Source: CAVUWL01 sp963700105 (GTDB lineage: Bacteria; Actinomycetota; Thermoleophilia; Solirubrobacterales; 70-9). Taken from it: 64,000 nucleotides of DNA. The position numbers and the translations under genes are program-made. The notes under the pieces are model-generated. The model had not been told where the DNA came from, searched no databases, and saw nothing but the letters and a program-made list of their open reading frames with translations. The stretch is taken from positions 124,001-188,000 of the forward strand of contig CAVOWL010000002.1 of NCBI GenBank assembly GCA_963700105.1. Reading direction: 5' to 3'. Below are positions 25,249 to 33,730 of the stretch, in pieces. How positions within the stretch are numbered: position 1 is the stretch's first letter; the number at the start of each line of letters is the position of its first letter.

Positions 25249-25946
25249 GCGCCGCCAATCGTGACCTGCTGCGGATGGGTGAGCTGTCTGAGGCCTCCGG
25301 CGTTCCCGCGCCGACGATCAAGCACTACCTGCGCGAAGGATTGCTTCCCGAGCCAGTCAAGACCAGTCGCAACATGGCCTATTACCCGGCTGCATTTATC
25401 GATCGGATCAGGCTGATCAAGCAGCTGCAGGAGGAGCGCTTCATGCCGCTGAGGGCCATCAAGTCTGTCCTCGACGAGGATCCGGAGCGCGCCCGAGCGC
25501 TGGTTGAGCTTGAGGATCGCATCCTCGATCGGGCGCTCGCGGGGGAGCGGACCCGTACCAGCGCCGTCCAGGTGCGTGAGAGCTACGGCCTGCCCAGGGA
25601 GGTGCTTGATCGGCTCGCCGAGCTCGACGTGCTCAGTCCCAACAGCCGCGGCTACTCGCCATCGGATGTGAAGATAATCGAGGCAATAAGTCGCTTTCGG
25701 GCCGGCGGCTATGACGAGGCAATCGGCTTCACGGTCTATGACACCCTGCGTTATAAGAGCGCGATCGAGGAGCTGGTCCGCCAGGAGGTTGAGGTGGTGA
25801 TGACCCGTCTGGCGGGAGAGGTCGAGCCCGAGCGGGTGGTCGAGATGCTCGAGGCTGGCGCTCAGCCGCTACAGGATCTAATCGCCGCCCTGCACACCAA
25901 GTTGATGGTCGCCGAGCTCGAGCGCCATCGCGCCAATCGTGCCTGA
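25245..25946 (+). CDS. MerR family transcriptional regulator
   Basis: Regulator of 233 aa. The N-terminal winged helix-turn-helix is clear (MGELSEASGVPAPTIKHYLREGLL followed by YYPAAFIDRIRLIKQLQEE), and a C-terminal helical part of about 140 residues would sense an effector, perhaps an acyl-CoA or organic acid. It has no obvious metal-binding cysteines. It closes the catabolic operon by an ATGA overlap with the CoA transferase, and so likely controls this operon and the divergent dehydrogenase. Its 3' end is 13 bp from the convergent cyclase gene. Confidence 0.88.
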   Translation: MSAANRDLLRMGELSEASGVPAPTIKHYLREGLLPEPVKTSRNMAYYPAAFIDRIRLIKQLQEERFMPLRAIKSVLDEDPERARALVELEDRILDRALAGERTRTSAVQVRESYGLPREVLDRLAELDVLSPNSRGYSPSDVKIIEAISRFRAGGYDEAIGFTVYDTLRYKSAIEELVRQEVEVVMTRLAGEVEPERVVEMLEAGAQPLQDLIAALHTKLMVAELERHRANRA

Positions 25947-25959
25947 TCTCGATCGTTGC

Positions 25960-28900
25960 CTAGGCTCGGGAGGCGCCGATGAGGTACTCGCGGTCGGCTT
26001 GGATTCTGCGCAGTGCCATGCGGTGGCCGTGGCGCTCGCTGATCTCGATCGCCTCCTCAAGCGACCTCTGAGCTCCGGCGGAGCCGGTCGCGACCTGCGC
26101 TTGGGCGAGGACGTGAAGCGCGGGGGGAAGCTGCCACAGCATGCCGGCTTGGCGGGCGGTTTGGGCCGCGGATTGGGCCTCTCCAATTGCCTCCGACGCG
26201 CGGTCAAGACCGAGCAGAGCCCTGGCGCGCATCGCCCTGCGCCAACCCTCCGCCTCGCCGCCAGCGCCCATCGCCTCGCGGTAAAGGCGATCGGCGGTTT
26301 CAACCGATTCAAGGGCCATCCCATGCTGGGCCATCTCGAGTTGAACGTAGGCGAGATTGGAGAGCGCCAGACAGCGGGAGAAGACGTCACCCAGCCGATC
26401 GGTCAGCTCGCAGTTGCGAAGCGCGAGCGCGAGCGCCGCCTCGCTCTCACCGCGATCGACCAGCAGCGATGCCATTGACCCGCGCCCCCAACTCTCGGTC
26501 TCAGGATCATCGTGCTCGGCGGCGAGGCGCAGTGCTTGCTCGAGGATCCCCTTTGCTTCCCCGGCGCGGTCGCGCTCTCGAAGCGCGACTGCCTTCGCCA
26601 TCAGGCCCCAGGCCAGGGGGCAGCCGATCACTATGCCAGCGCCGAGCCTCCCGTCATCAGCGGCAAGCTCGAGCATCTCATCGGTTCTCTGTTCGAGGCC
26701 ACCGATATCCCCCGCACACATCAGGGCGTAGGCGCCGGCACCGCGGATCGCTACCCGTAGGCCGCGGTCCCCGGATTGATCGGCAAGTTGGATCGCGTCT
26801 GTGGCGGCCGCCACCCACTCGTCGGCCCGCTCGGCCACGCCGGGCCGTGCTGATGCCAGCACTCGCAGCAGCGCCAGTGAGCGCAGATCGCCCATCCGGG
26901 TCGCGATTTCAGCCGCCTCCTCGGCCAGGGACTCAGCCGCTGAGCGGTCCATTCCGAGCCGCCATGCGTAGTCGAGCTGCAGCATCCGCGAGAGCACCGC
27001 GAGCGCCGCGGTCTCCTCATCCTCTTCCAGGTTTGAGACCAGCTCTGTGACCTTCTGCCACATGCGCAGCGCATCCTGGGGTCTGTGGTGGCCCGCCCAA
27101 TGCGCGGCGCGGGCGGACCAGCGAGCCGCCTCGAGCCGCTCGTTTCCCAGCTCGAAATGGTGGGCGATCAGGGCGGAAAGCTCGTCGAGGCGGTCGGGCT
27201 CGAGCTCGACCGTTGCCCGCGCGGCGGCGGTGTGGGTGGCGGCGCGCCGCTCGGCGAGCTGGCTGTTGTAAGCGACCTCGCGGGTGAGCGGATGGCGGAA
27301 GGCCAGTACCTCGGGGTAGTGCTGGGCCCGGTAGAGGAAGCCAGCCTCAATCAGGTTGCTGAGAGCCACCTCCTGTTTTTCCTCTTCGAGCTTGGCGGTG
27401 ATTACCAGCGCCCGCCGCCCAACCTCCTTGCCCAGCACCGAGGCAACCTGCAGGAGGCGCTTTGAGGCGGGATCGAGGCGGTCAATCCGCGCCGCCAAAA
27501 CCGCCTGGACGCTTCGAGGTATGGCTCCATCGATTGGTGCAATGAGCCGATAGGCACCGCGCTCACCCGCCAGCTGACCCGCCTCCGCCAGCTCCCTCAC
27601 GATCTCCTCCACGAAGAAGGGGTTGCCCATGGTGCGCTCATGGATCGGCTCCTCGAGCCCATCCAAGGATGCGTCCTGCCCGGCAAGGTCGCGCAGCAGC
27701 TCGCGCGTATCCGCTGGCCCCAGGGGCTGCAGGGAGAGCTGGCGGTGGTCAGAGGATTTCTCCCAGGCCGGCCTGTACTCCGGTCGAAAGTTGACCACGG
27801 CGAGTGTTCTCGTGCCCTCGATCGAGGCGATCATCTCGCTTAGAAGTGCCTCGCTGCCCTGATCGAGCCAGTGCAGGTCCTCGATCACCGCGACCATTGT
27901 GTGGTGTCGATTGGGGGCGTTTATGAGACGGCGGACAATCTGGCCCAGGGCCCGCTGGCGCGCCTCGGGGCTCATCGGCGGAGCCGCCAGGTCGGGGTCG
28001 GCGACGCCTAGGAAGTCAAAGAGCAGGGTCAGGTCCTCGCCGAGGTCGGGGTCAAGCAGCAGCGCCCGCCCGGCGACCTTCTCGCGCACCACGCGGCTGC
28101 TGTCCTCCTCGGTGATTCCAAAGTAGGCGCGCAGCATTTGCAGCACCGGCATGTAGGGAGTCGCGTGACCGTGGGATTGGGCCTGTGCCTCGAAGACGTC
28201 GATGCCCTCGCGGCGACAGCGTTCGGCGAACTCGTGACAGAGCCGGCTCTTGCCGACGCCCGGCTCCGCGACGATCGCGATCATCGCGCCGGCGCCGTCT
28301 TTGGCTCGACCCAGGGCCTCCTCGAGCGCCGCCATCTCCCCCGCTCGACCGACGAATCGCGAGAAACCGCGCTCGCGTGAGAGGTCGAGCCTCGAGCGAG
28401 CCGGACCTATCCCCACGAGCTCGAATACCTCGACCGGGCGGCTCGCTCCCTTGATCGCAAACTCGCCCAAATTCTCGAGCTCCAAAAAGCCCTCGACTAG
28501 CTGGGCGGCGTGTTCGGTGAGGTAGGCCTTGCCCGGCTCCGCCAGGGCCTCCATTCTCTGCGCCAGGCCCACGGTATGGCCGATCGCGGTGTACTGACCG
28601 TCCTCGCCGCCGATCTCTCCGGTGACAACCTCGCCCGAGTCGATTCCGACCCTGATCGAGAAATTGAAACCTGCTTCGCGGCGTAGCTCCGCCGCATACC
28701 CAGAGACGTTTTCGAGCATCTCAAGAGCGCAGTGGCAGGCTCGGACCGCGTGGTCCTCGTGGGCGAGGGGAGCGCCGAAGACCGCCATTATTCCGTCGCC
28801 GGTGAACTTATCGACGGTTCCCTCAAAGCGCTCGACCGCGGCGGAGAGGATCGAGAAGAAACGCTGCATGATCTTTCTCCACTCCTCGGGGTCCTGCTGC

Positions 28901-28986
28901 TCGGCGAGGTCCATCGAGCCCATCACATCTGCAAAGAGCACCGTCACCTGCTTGCGCTCAGCCTCATCTGGCGCGCTCTGGATCAC
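25960..28986 (-). CDS. Adenylate cyclase domain-ATPase-TPR regulatory protein
   Basis: Large protein of 1008 aa. Residues 10-180 form a class III nucleotide cyclase domain with metal Asps D20 (VLFADVMGS) and D64 (FTGDGIMAVFG) and the adenine-type Lys at 60. A P-loop ATPase follows (AEPGVGKSRL, 240-249; VIEDLHWLDQG Walker B near 376), then about 500 residues of TPR-like helical repeats. The cyclase motif that normally reads VNLAAR here reads VGLAQR, so the transition-state Asn is replaced by Gly. The domain may be weakly active or a sensor. No HTH is visible. Monocistronic. Confidence 0.88.
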   Translation of the reverse strand: MIQSAPDEAERKQVTVLFADVMGSMDLAEQQDPEEWRKIMQRFFSILSAAVERFEGTVDKFTGDGIMAVFGAPLAHEDHAVRACHCALEMLENVSGYAAELRREAGFNFSIRVGIDSGEVVTGEIGGEDGQYTAIGHTVGLAQRMEALAEPGKAYLTEHAAQLVEGFLELENLGEFAIKGASRPVEVFELVGIGPARSRLDLSRERGFSRFVGRAGEMAALEEALGRAKDGAGAMIAIVAEPGVGKSRLCHEFAERCRREGIDVFEAQAQSHGHATPYMPVLQMLRAYFGITEEDSSRVVREKVAGRALLLDPDLGEDLTLLFDFLGVADPDLAAPPMSPEARQRALGQIVRRLINAPNRHHTMVAVIEDLHWLDQGSEALLSEMIASIEGTRTLAVVNFRPEYRPAWEKSSDHRQLSLQPLGPADTRELLRDLAGQDASLDGLEEPIHERTMGNPFFVEEIVRELAEAGQLAGERGAYRLIAPIDGAIPRSVQAVLAARIDRLDPASKRLLQVASVLGKEVGRRALVITAKLEEEKQEVALSNLIEAGFLYRAQHYPEVLAFRHPLTREVAYNSQLAERRAATHTAAARATVELEPDRLDELSALIAHHFELGNERLEAARWSARAAHWAGHHRPQDALRMWQKVTELVSNLEEDEETAALAVLSRMLQLDYAWRLGMDRSAAESLAEEAAEIATRMGDLRSLALLRVLASARPGVAERADEWVAAATDAIQLADQSGDRGLRVAIRGAGAYALMCAGDIGGLEQRTDEMLELAADDGRLGAGIVIGCPLAWGLMAKAVALRERDRAGEAKGILEQALRLAAEHDDPETESWGRGSMASLLVDRGESEAALALALRNCELTDRLGDVFSRCLALSNLAYVQLEMAQHGMALESVETADRLYREAMGAGGEAEGWRRAMRARALLGLDRASEAIGEAQSAAQTARQAGMLWQLPPALHVLAQAQVATGSAGAQRSLEEAIEISERHGHRMALRRIQADREYLIGASRA

Positions 28987-29078
28987 GAGACGCCAAGGTT
29001 ACGCCGCCCTGTGCTCGGGGTCGCGGATGCGGGTTGTGGGGGCGGGATTTAAGACCTCGCTCGCTGTAGCCTGGAGCC

Positions 29079-29918
29079 GTGCGATCGGTTTTGGTCACGG
29101 GAGCCTCGACGGGCATCGGCCGGGCGACCGCGCTGCGACTTCATTCGCGCGGATGGCGCGTTTTCGGCGGGGTACGAAGTGAGGCCGATGCCGAGGCGCT
29201 CAGTGCGGTTGGATCGGAGCTGATCGTGCCTGTGATGCTGGATGTCACCGAGTCAGAGCAGATCTCAGCTGCGGCCATGCAGATCGCCGCATCGCTTGAT
29301 GGCCGTGGCTTGGATGGGCTCGTCAACAATGCTGGCATCGCCATTCCCGGGCCGCTGGAGACAACCCCAATCGAGGAGTTTCGTCGCCAGATCGAGGTCA
29401 ACCTGATCGGACAGGTCGCGGTGACCCAGGCAATGCTCAGCCAGATCCGCCAGGCGCGCGGGCGGATCATTTTGATCAGCTCGATTGGGGGGAGGATCGC
29501 CTTTCCGCTGACCGGTGCCTACCACGCCGCGAAGTTCGGGCTGGAGGCGGTCGGCGACAGTTTGCGCCAGGAGTTGCGGCGCTGGAATATTGCGGTATCG
29601 ATCGTGGAGCCGGGATCGATCGCCACGCCGATCTGGGAGCGCGGTGAGCGGGCCTCTGAACAGATTGGCGAGCGAGTCCGCGCTCAGGAGGAACTCTACG
29701 GTGAGGCGATCGCCAGCCTGCGCAATGTTGTCGCGAAACTTGCAAGGCGCGGGATCGCACCGGAGCGGGTCGCCGAGGTGATCGAGGAGGCGCTGAATTC
29801 GCGAAGGCCGCGGAGTCGTTACCTGGTGGGCATCGATGCCAAGCTTCAGGCGCGCCTCAAAATCGTCGTTCCGACCCCGATCTCAGATTGGGCGATCGCC
29901 AGGGCGATGGGTCTGTAG
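29079..29918 (+). CDS. SDR family oxidoreductase
   Basis: Short-chain dehydrogenase of 279 aa, GTG start with GGAG four bases upstream. The cofactor loop VTGASTGIGRATALRL, NNAGIAIPGPLE, IILISSIGGRIAFP and YHAAKFGLEAVGDSLRQEL with the active Tyr and Lys are all present. The shape, with VEPGSIATPIW, resembles retinol- or 3-ketosteroid-reductase-like SDRs of actinobacteria. It is divergent from the cyclase gene with 92 bp between, and is followed by the TetR operator region of the nitrilase operon. Confidence 0.87.
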   Translation: MRSVLVTGASTGIGRATALRLHSRGWRVFGGVRSEADAEALSAVGSELIVPVMLDVTESEQISAAAMQIAASLDGRGLDGLVNNAGIAIPGPLETTPIEEFRRQIEVNLIGQVAVTQAMLSQIRQARGRIILISSIGGRIAFPLTGAYHAAKFGLEAVGDSLRQELRRWNIAVSIVEPGSIATPIWERGERASEQIGERVRAQEELYGEAIASLRNVVAKLARRGIAPERVAEVIEEALNSRRPRSRYLVGIDAKLQARLKIVVPTPISDWAIARAMGL

Positions 29919-29969
29919 GCGTGCCTGGGGGCTGCGCCGCTTTTCGCCCACCTATACTGAAGGGGTCGA

Positions 29970-29991
29970 TTGACTGGTCAGTCAACCAGTC
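29970..29991. promoter_or_regulatory. TetR-type operator
   Basis: TTGACTG and CAGTCAA form a 7-bp inverted repeat with a 2-base centre (29970-29985). A second overlapping repeat GACTGGT / ACCAGTC reaches 29991. This palindrome of about 16-22 bp is the size of TetR-family sites and lies 29 bp before the start of the nitrilase gene, whose operon ends with a TetR gene. Autoregulation of that operon is the simple reading. Confidence 0.6.
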
Positions 29992-30019
29992 CTAATCCCC
30001 GGAAGACCAAGGGGAACCC

Positions 30020-30847
30020 TTGCGCGCAGCGGCCATACAGCTCAATTCGACAAACGATAAGTCCCGCAATCTTGAGGTCGCCGAGCGCCTGGTGCGCTCC
30101 GCCGCGGCTGCCGGGGCCGAGCTGATCGCGCTGCCGGAGAAGTGGAATCTGCTGGCCAGCGGCGAGGAGCTGTTGGTGACCGCGGAGTCACTGCAGGGCC
30201 CCAGCCTCCAAGCCGCTCGCGGCTGGGCTCGCGAGCTCGGCGTCGGGCTGTTGGCGGGCAGCATTGCCGAGCGCGGCGAGGAGAAAGCGTTCAACACCTC
30301 GGTGATGATCGACGCCAGTGGGGAGGACCTGGCCGTCTATCGCAAGATCCATATGTTCGACGTCGAGCTTGGCGGGGTCTCCTACCGCGAGTCCGCTCAC
30401 GAGGAGCCAGGCGAGGAGATAACGACCGCCGCGATCGGGCCGTTGATCGGCGGCCTCAGCATCTGTTATGACCTTCGCTTCCCTGAGCTGTTTCGGATTC
30501 TGGCGCTGCGGGGAGCTCAATTGCTGTTCGTACCCTCGGCTTTCACGCTGGCCAGCGGTCGCGACCACTGGGAAGTTCTGCTGCGGGCGAGGGCGATTGA
30601 GAATCAGGCCTTCGTCCTTGCGCCCAACCAGAGTGGCTCAGCCGCGCCCCACTTTCGCTCCTACGGGCACTCTGCGATCGTCGACCCCTGGGGCAGGGTT
30701 CTCGCTGAATGTCAGGAGGAGGTCGGCTTTATCGTCGCCGAGCTGGATTTGGCCGAGCAGAGACGAATCAGGGAGTCACTTCCATCGCTTGCCAACCGCC
30801 GCCCTCAGGTCTATTCGTGGCCCCAACTGGCTGAGGCCGGTCGCTGA
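30020..30847 (+). CDS. Carbon-nitrogen hydrolase, nitrilase superfamily
   Basis: Nitrilase-superfamily amidase of 275 aa with the Glu-Lys-Cys triad: E40 (LPEKWN), K109 (YRKIHMFD), C149 (SICYDLRFPE). The IHMFDVELGG and CYDLRFPELFR blocks are of the Nit/omega-amidase type, which in the repair pathway deaminates omega-amides such as deaminated glutathione; the true substrate is unknown. TTG 30020 has AAGGGGA upstream. It shares an operon with the TetR gene (stop and start overlap) behind the operator at 29970. Confidence 0.9.
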   Translation: MRAAAIQLNSTNDKSRNLEVAERLVRSAAAAGAELIALPEKWNLLASGEELLVTAESLQGPSLQAARGWARELGVGLLAGSIAERGEEKAFNTSVMIDASGEDLAVYRKIHMFDVELGGVSYRESAHEEPGEEITTAAIGPLIGGLSICYDLRFPELFRILALRGAQLLFVPSAFTLASGRDHWEVLLRARAIENQAFVLAPNQSGSAAPHFRSYGHSAIVDPWGRVLAECQEEVGFIVAELDLAEQRRIRESLPSLANRRPQVYSWPQLAEAGR

Positions 30848-31446
30848 TGGCCAAGGCTCCGCCGGTTGACAAACGCCGCCAGATTCTCGACGCGGCGATT
30901 CGCGTTTTCGCCCGGCAGGGTTTTCACTCGACCCGGGTTGCCGATATCGCCGATGAGGCGGGGGTCGCCTATGGCCTTGTCTATCACTACTTTCGCTCCA
31001 AGGATGAGGTTCTGAACGAGCTTTTCAGCGAGCGCTGGTCGCTTCTGCTCGCGGCGATCGAGGAGGCCGATCTCAATGCTGAGAGCGCCCGCGCCAAGCT
31101 TGAGGCCGTGGCCGCGTTCATCGTCGACTCCTATCGTCACGACCCGGAGCTGATGAAGGTAATTATCGTCGAGGTGACCCGCGCCGCCAACTCCTTCGGT
31201 CGCACCCACCTGGACGAGATTCGCAGCGCCTATGAGCTGATTGCAAAAATCGTCGCCGAGGGTCAGGAGGCCGGGGTTTTCCGCCGCGACATCGACCCGA
31301 TCTTTGTCTCGATGTACTTCTACGGTGCGATCGAGCAACTGCTCTCCGGCTGGATCTTCGAGGTGGTGCCGGCCGCCGACACCGACTTCGACCAGGCCAA
31401 GGGCCTTGTGGTTGCGACGATCTGTGACGGTCTTGAGCCGCGATAG
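30847..31446 (+). CDS. TetR family transcriptional regulator
   Basis: Regulator of 199 aa. The N-terminal helix-turn-helix is standard (ILDAAIRVFARQGFHSTRVADIADEAGVAYGLVYHYFRSKDEVL), with a C-terminal ligand-binding half resembling the FadR/PfmR-like TetR regulators of fatty acid metabolism. It overlaps the nitrilase stop by one base. It probably binds the palindrome at 29970-29991 and controls its own operon. Confidence 0.92.
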   Translation: MAKAPPVDKRRQILDAAIRVFARQGFHSTRVADIADEAGVAYGLVYHYFRSKDEVLNELFSERWSLLLAAIEEADLNAESARAKLEAVAAFIVDSYRHDPELMKVIIVEVTRAANSFGRTHLDEIRSAYELIAKIVAEGQEAGVFRRDIDPIFVSMYFYGAIEQLLSGWIFEVVPAADTDFDQAKGLVVATICDGLEPR

Positions 31447-31461
31447 GTAAGGTCGGGCGAG

Positions 31462-31596
31462 ATGGAGAACGACATTGTCAAACGACTCGCCTGGAGTGGG
31501 GTGCTCGCGGCCTGTAGCGCTTTGGCCAGTCTCGCTGCGTCACGGGTCGCGGCCGTGATCTGGCGCCGGGTCTTTGACGAGGAGCCCCCCGAGTAG
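31462..31596 (+). CDS. Small DUF4235-like membrane protein
   Basis: Short gene of 44 codons (ATG 31462, stop 31594-31596). It encodes VKRLAWSGVLAACSALASLA as one hydrophobic segment followed by ASRVAAVIWRRVFDEEPPE, which matches the DUF4235 pattern seen next to holin-X and DUF3618 genes in actinobacteria. It lies 15 bp after the TetR gene and 2 bp before the next gene, in the same orientation. Role unknown. Confidence 0.72.
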   Translation: MENDIVKRLAWSGVLAACSALASLAASRVAAVIWRRVFDEEPPE

Positions 31597-31598
31597 AC

Positions 31599-32087
31599 GT
31601 GGCGGCAGAGCAGCCACCCGCGCTTCCTCCCGCCAAGGACGCAGACCCGAGTCAGCGTTCGGTCGCGGAGCTCGTCTTCGATGTCTCCGAAAAGACATCG
31701 TCGCTAATCCGTGAGGAGATCGAGCTTGCAAAGGCGGAGGTCACCGAAAAAGTTTCGAAGATCCTGCGCGGTTCCGCCGTTGGCGCCGCCGCCGGGGCGT
31801 TCGCCTTCCTGGCGCTGATCCTGGTCATGGAGGGGGTTGCCTGGCTGCTCAACGAAGAGGTGTTTGAAGGAAAGACCTGGCCGGGCTTCTTCATCGAGGC
31901 GGCGATCTTTTTGCTGATTGCAGCCGCCGCCGGCTTCTTTGCCTACCGCAGTGTTGCCGCCGGAGCACCACCGATGCCCAAACAGGCGATCGAAGAGGCG
32001 AAGCTAACCAAGGAAATGCTCGGTGGAGAAAGCGGCGTTGGAGCCGGCCCAGTCGATGACATCGCGTCAAAGGAAGAGGGAAGTTGA
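31599..32087 (+). CDS. Actinobacterial holin-X/phage holin family protein
   Basis: Membrane protein of 162 aa. An N-terminal amphipathic helical part (SVAELVFDVSEKTSSLIREEIELAKAEVTEK) is followed by two hydrophobic helices (VGAAAGAFAFLALILVMEGVAWLL and FFIEAAIFLLIAAAAGFFAY). This is the Holin-X (holin superfamily III) layout. GTG start at 31599, 2 bp after the DUF4235 stop. In actinobacteria this family is an envelope protein, not a phage lysis gene; no phage genes are near. Confidence 0.82.
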   Translation: MAAEQPPALPPAKDADPSQRSVAELVFDVSEKTSSLIREEIELAKAEVTEKVSKILRGSAVGAAAGAFAFLALILVMEGVAWLLNEEVFEGKTWPGFFIEAAIFLLIAAAAGFFAYRSVAAGAPPMPKQAIEEAKLTKEMLGGESGVGAGPVDDIASKEEGS

Positions 32088-32335
32088 CCCCAGCTCCAGA
32101 GTCGCCACGCCCCTCCACGGTCGGCATGCCGGGCCGCTCCGCCGCGCAGATTCGCCTCGATATCGACGCCAACCGACGCGACCTCGGCCGCTCGGTCGAA
32201 GCTCTGCGCGGGCGCGTCACCGAGCTGACCGATTGGCGTCGCCAGATCAGCGAGCACAGGCGAGAGTTGGCGGTGGGCGCCGCGATTTTCGGATTTGCAA
32301 TCGGCGGCCTGATCACGCTGCGCCGCCGCCGCTAG
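32084..32335 (+). CDS. DUF3618 family membrane protein
   Basis: Small protein of 83 aa with a helical N-terminal part (SAAQIRLDIDANRRDLGRSVEALRGRV, typical of DUF3618) and one C-terminal membrane helix (LAVGAAIFGFAIGGLITL) ending in Arg residues. The TTG start overlaps the previous stop. It completes the DUF4235 / holin-X / DUF3618 trio. Confidence 0.82.
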   Translation: MTPAPESPRPSTVGMPGRSAAQIRLDIDANRRDLGRSVEALRGRVTELTDWRRQISEHRRELAVGAAIFGFAIGGLITLRRRR

Positions 32336-32337
32336 CG

Positions 32338-33213
32338 CTATTCCAGGACCGAGGTGGTGACGCTGCCGACGCCGAGCAGTCCCGGGCCGACGTGGGCGCC
32401 AATCACCGGCCCGATCTCGGAAATGAAGGCGGGTTCGCAACCGAAGATCTCGCGGCAATCATCGGCGAGGGAGGCTGCGGCCTCGGGATCCTGGATGTGT
32501 TGGATTATCCATCCATCAGCACCGGACTCATGTCGCTGGCGAGCGTAGTCGCGCAATCGCTCGATCGAGCGAGCCCTGGTTCGAACCCGCTCGATCGGGG
32601 TGATCTCATCCTCGAGGGTGAGGATCGGCTTGATCTTCAGCACGCTCCCGATCCAGGCTCGGGCGCCGCCGATTCGCCCCCCGCGGCGCAGGTACTCGAG
32701 GGTATCGATCGCAAACCACATTTTCAGCTCCTCGCGGGCCCGCGCGGCTCGGGCGAGGACGGTGCCTGAATCGGCGCCGGCCGCGGCCGCGGCGGAGGCC
32801 GCGAGGACCGAGAAGCCCATACCGCCGCAGGCCGAATGCGAGTCAAAGGTTCGGATTCGATCGCCCTCCACGCCCTCGGCGATCAGCCGCTCACGAGCCT
32901 GGTTTGCGGCCTCGAAGGTGCCGCTGATCCCCGAGGAGATATGGATCGAGACGACTTCCTTGCCATCCTCTAAGAGCGGCTGGTAGACCGAGATAAAGTC
33001 TCCGACCGACGGTTGGGAGGTGGTCGCGCCTTTCTCACAGGCCCGCAGCTGCTGATAGAAGGCCGCGTAGTCAGAGATCTCTGACTCCGGGCGATCGTCT
33101 CCGTTGACTGAGACGTAGAGGCTGATCGTTGTGATCGCCCGCTCGGCAACCAGCTCGGAGGGGAGATAGGCCGTCGTGTCGCAAACGACAGCTGTGGGGG
33201 AGTTAGAGCTCAA
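32338..33213 (-). CDS. DegV family fatty-acid-binding protein
   Basis: DegV protein of 291 aa; the family binds fatty acids and in Gram-positive bacteria presents them to fatty acid kinase. Seen are VVCDTTAYLPSELVAERAIT, GATTSQPSVGDFISVYQPLL, VSIHISSGISGTFEAANQAR and the late LKIKPILTLEDEITPIERVRTR. Start at TTG 33213 is not firm; the gene ends 2 bp from the DUF3618 stop, facing it. No FakA-like kinase is in the window. Confidence 0.88.
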   Translation of the reverse strand: MSSNSPTAVVCDTTAYLPSELVAERAITTISLYVSVNGDDRPESEISDYAAFYQQLRACEKGATTSQPSVGDFISVYQPLLEDGKEVVSIHISSGISGTFEAANQARERLIAEGVEGDRIRTFDSHSACGGMGFSVLAASAAAAAGADSGTVLARAARAREELKMWFAIDTLEYLRRGGRIGGARAWIGSVLKIKPILTLEDEITPIERVRTRARSIERLRDYARQRHESGADGWIIQHIQDPEAAASLADDCREIFGCEPAFISEIGPVIGAHVGPGLLGVGSVTTSVLE

Positions 33214-33328
33214 AGCAGGGGAAGTGTCTCAGACCGGGCGCGGATCCCCTCCCCAAAACGGTGGCGCGGACAGCTCCCACCGGGTGATTTCTCCGATTCT
33301 CCAGCTCTTTCGCAGGACAGCAGCGACG

Positions 33329-33730
33329 ATGGCTACACTTCCTTGGGTGAGCGATGCGATTGAAACTGCGCCGCCGGCGATCACCCTCACCGAGAAGGCC
33401 GCTGAGAAGATCGCCGAGTTGCTCGGCGCTTCGGGCCAGGCCGACCAGCAGGCGCTGCGGGTCGCGGTGAGGGGCGGCGGCTGCTCGGGATTTCAGTATG
33501 CCCTCGCCTTTGACAACGCCAAGGACGAGGACAATGTGTTTGAGGTGGACGGGGTAGCGGTAGTCGTCGACAAGGTGAGCATGCAGTTCGTTTTCGGCTC
33601 CGAGGTCGACTATGTGGAAGGTTTGCAGGGCGCCGGCTTCCAGGTCAACAACCCGAACGTGGTTGCCGCCTGCGGGTGCGGCTCGTCCTTTCAGGTCAAA
33701 GAGGACGCGGCCGAGACCGCCGCTGTCTAG
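33329..33730 (+). CDS. erpA: Iron-sulfur cluster insertion protein, HesB/IscA/ErpA family
   Basis: A-type Fe-S carrier of 133 aa that delivers clusters to apoproteins. ITLTEKAAEKIAELL begins the fold, and the three conserved cysteines are in GGGCSGFQY and ACGCGSSF. ATG 33329 gives a short leader before the domain. It is convergent with the Grx4-BolA-FprA operon and overlaps the Grx4 stop by 4 bp. An Fe-S role fits the neighbours. Confidence 0.9.
   Translation: MATLPWVSDAIETAPPAITLTEKAAEKIAELLGASGQADQQALRVAVRGGGCSGFQYALAFDNAKDEDNVFEVDGVAVVVDKVSMQFVFGSEVDYVEGLQGAGFQVNNPNVVAACGCGSSFQVKEDAAETAAV

Noticed and set aside
31599..32087. Phage lysis gene (holin)
   Set aside because: Only the holin-like layout points to phage. 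No phage structural or lysis genes are near and the trio is common in actinobacterial chromosomes.
32565..32600. TGGTTCGAACCCGC resembling a tRNA T arm
   Set aside because: It lies inside the DegV gene in a well-conserved coding stretch, with no cloverleaf.
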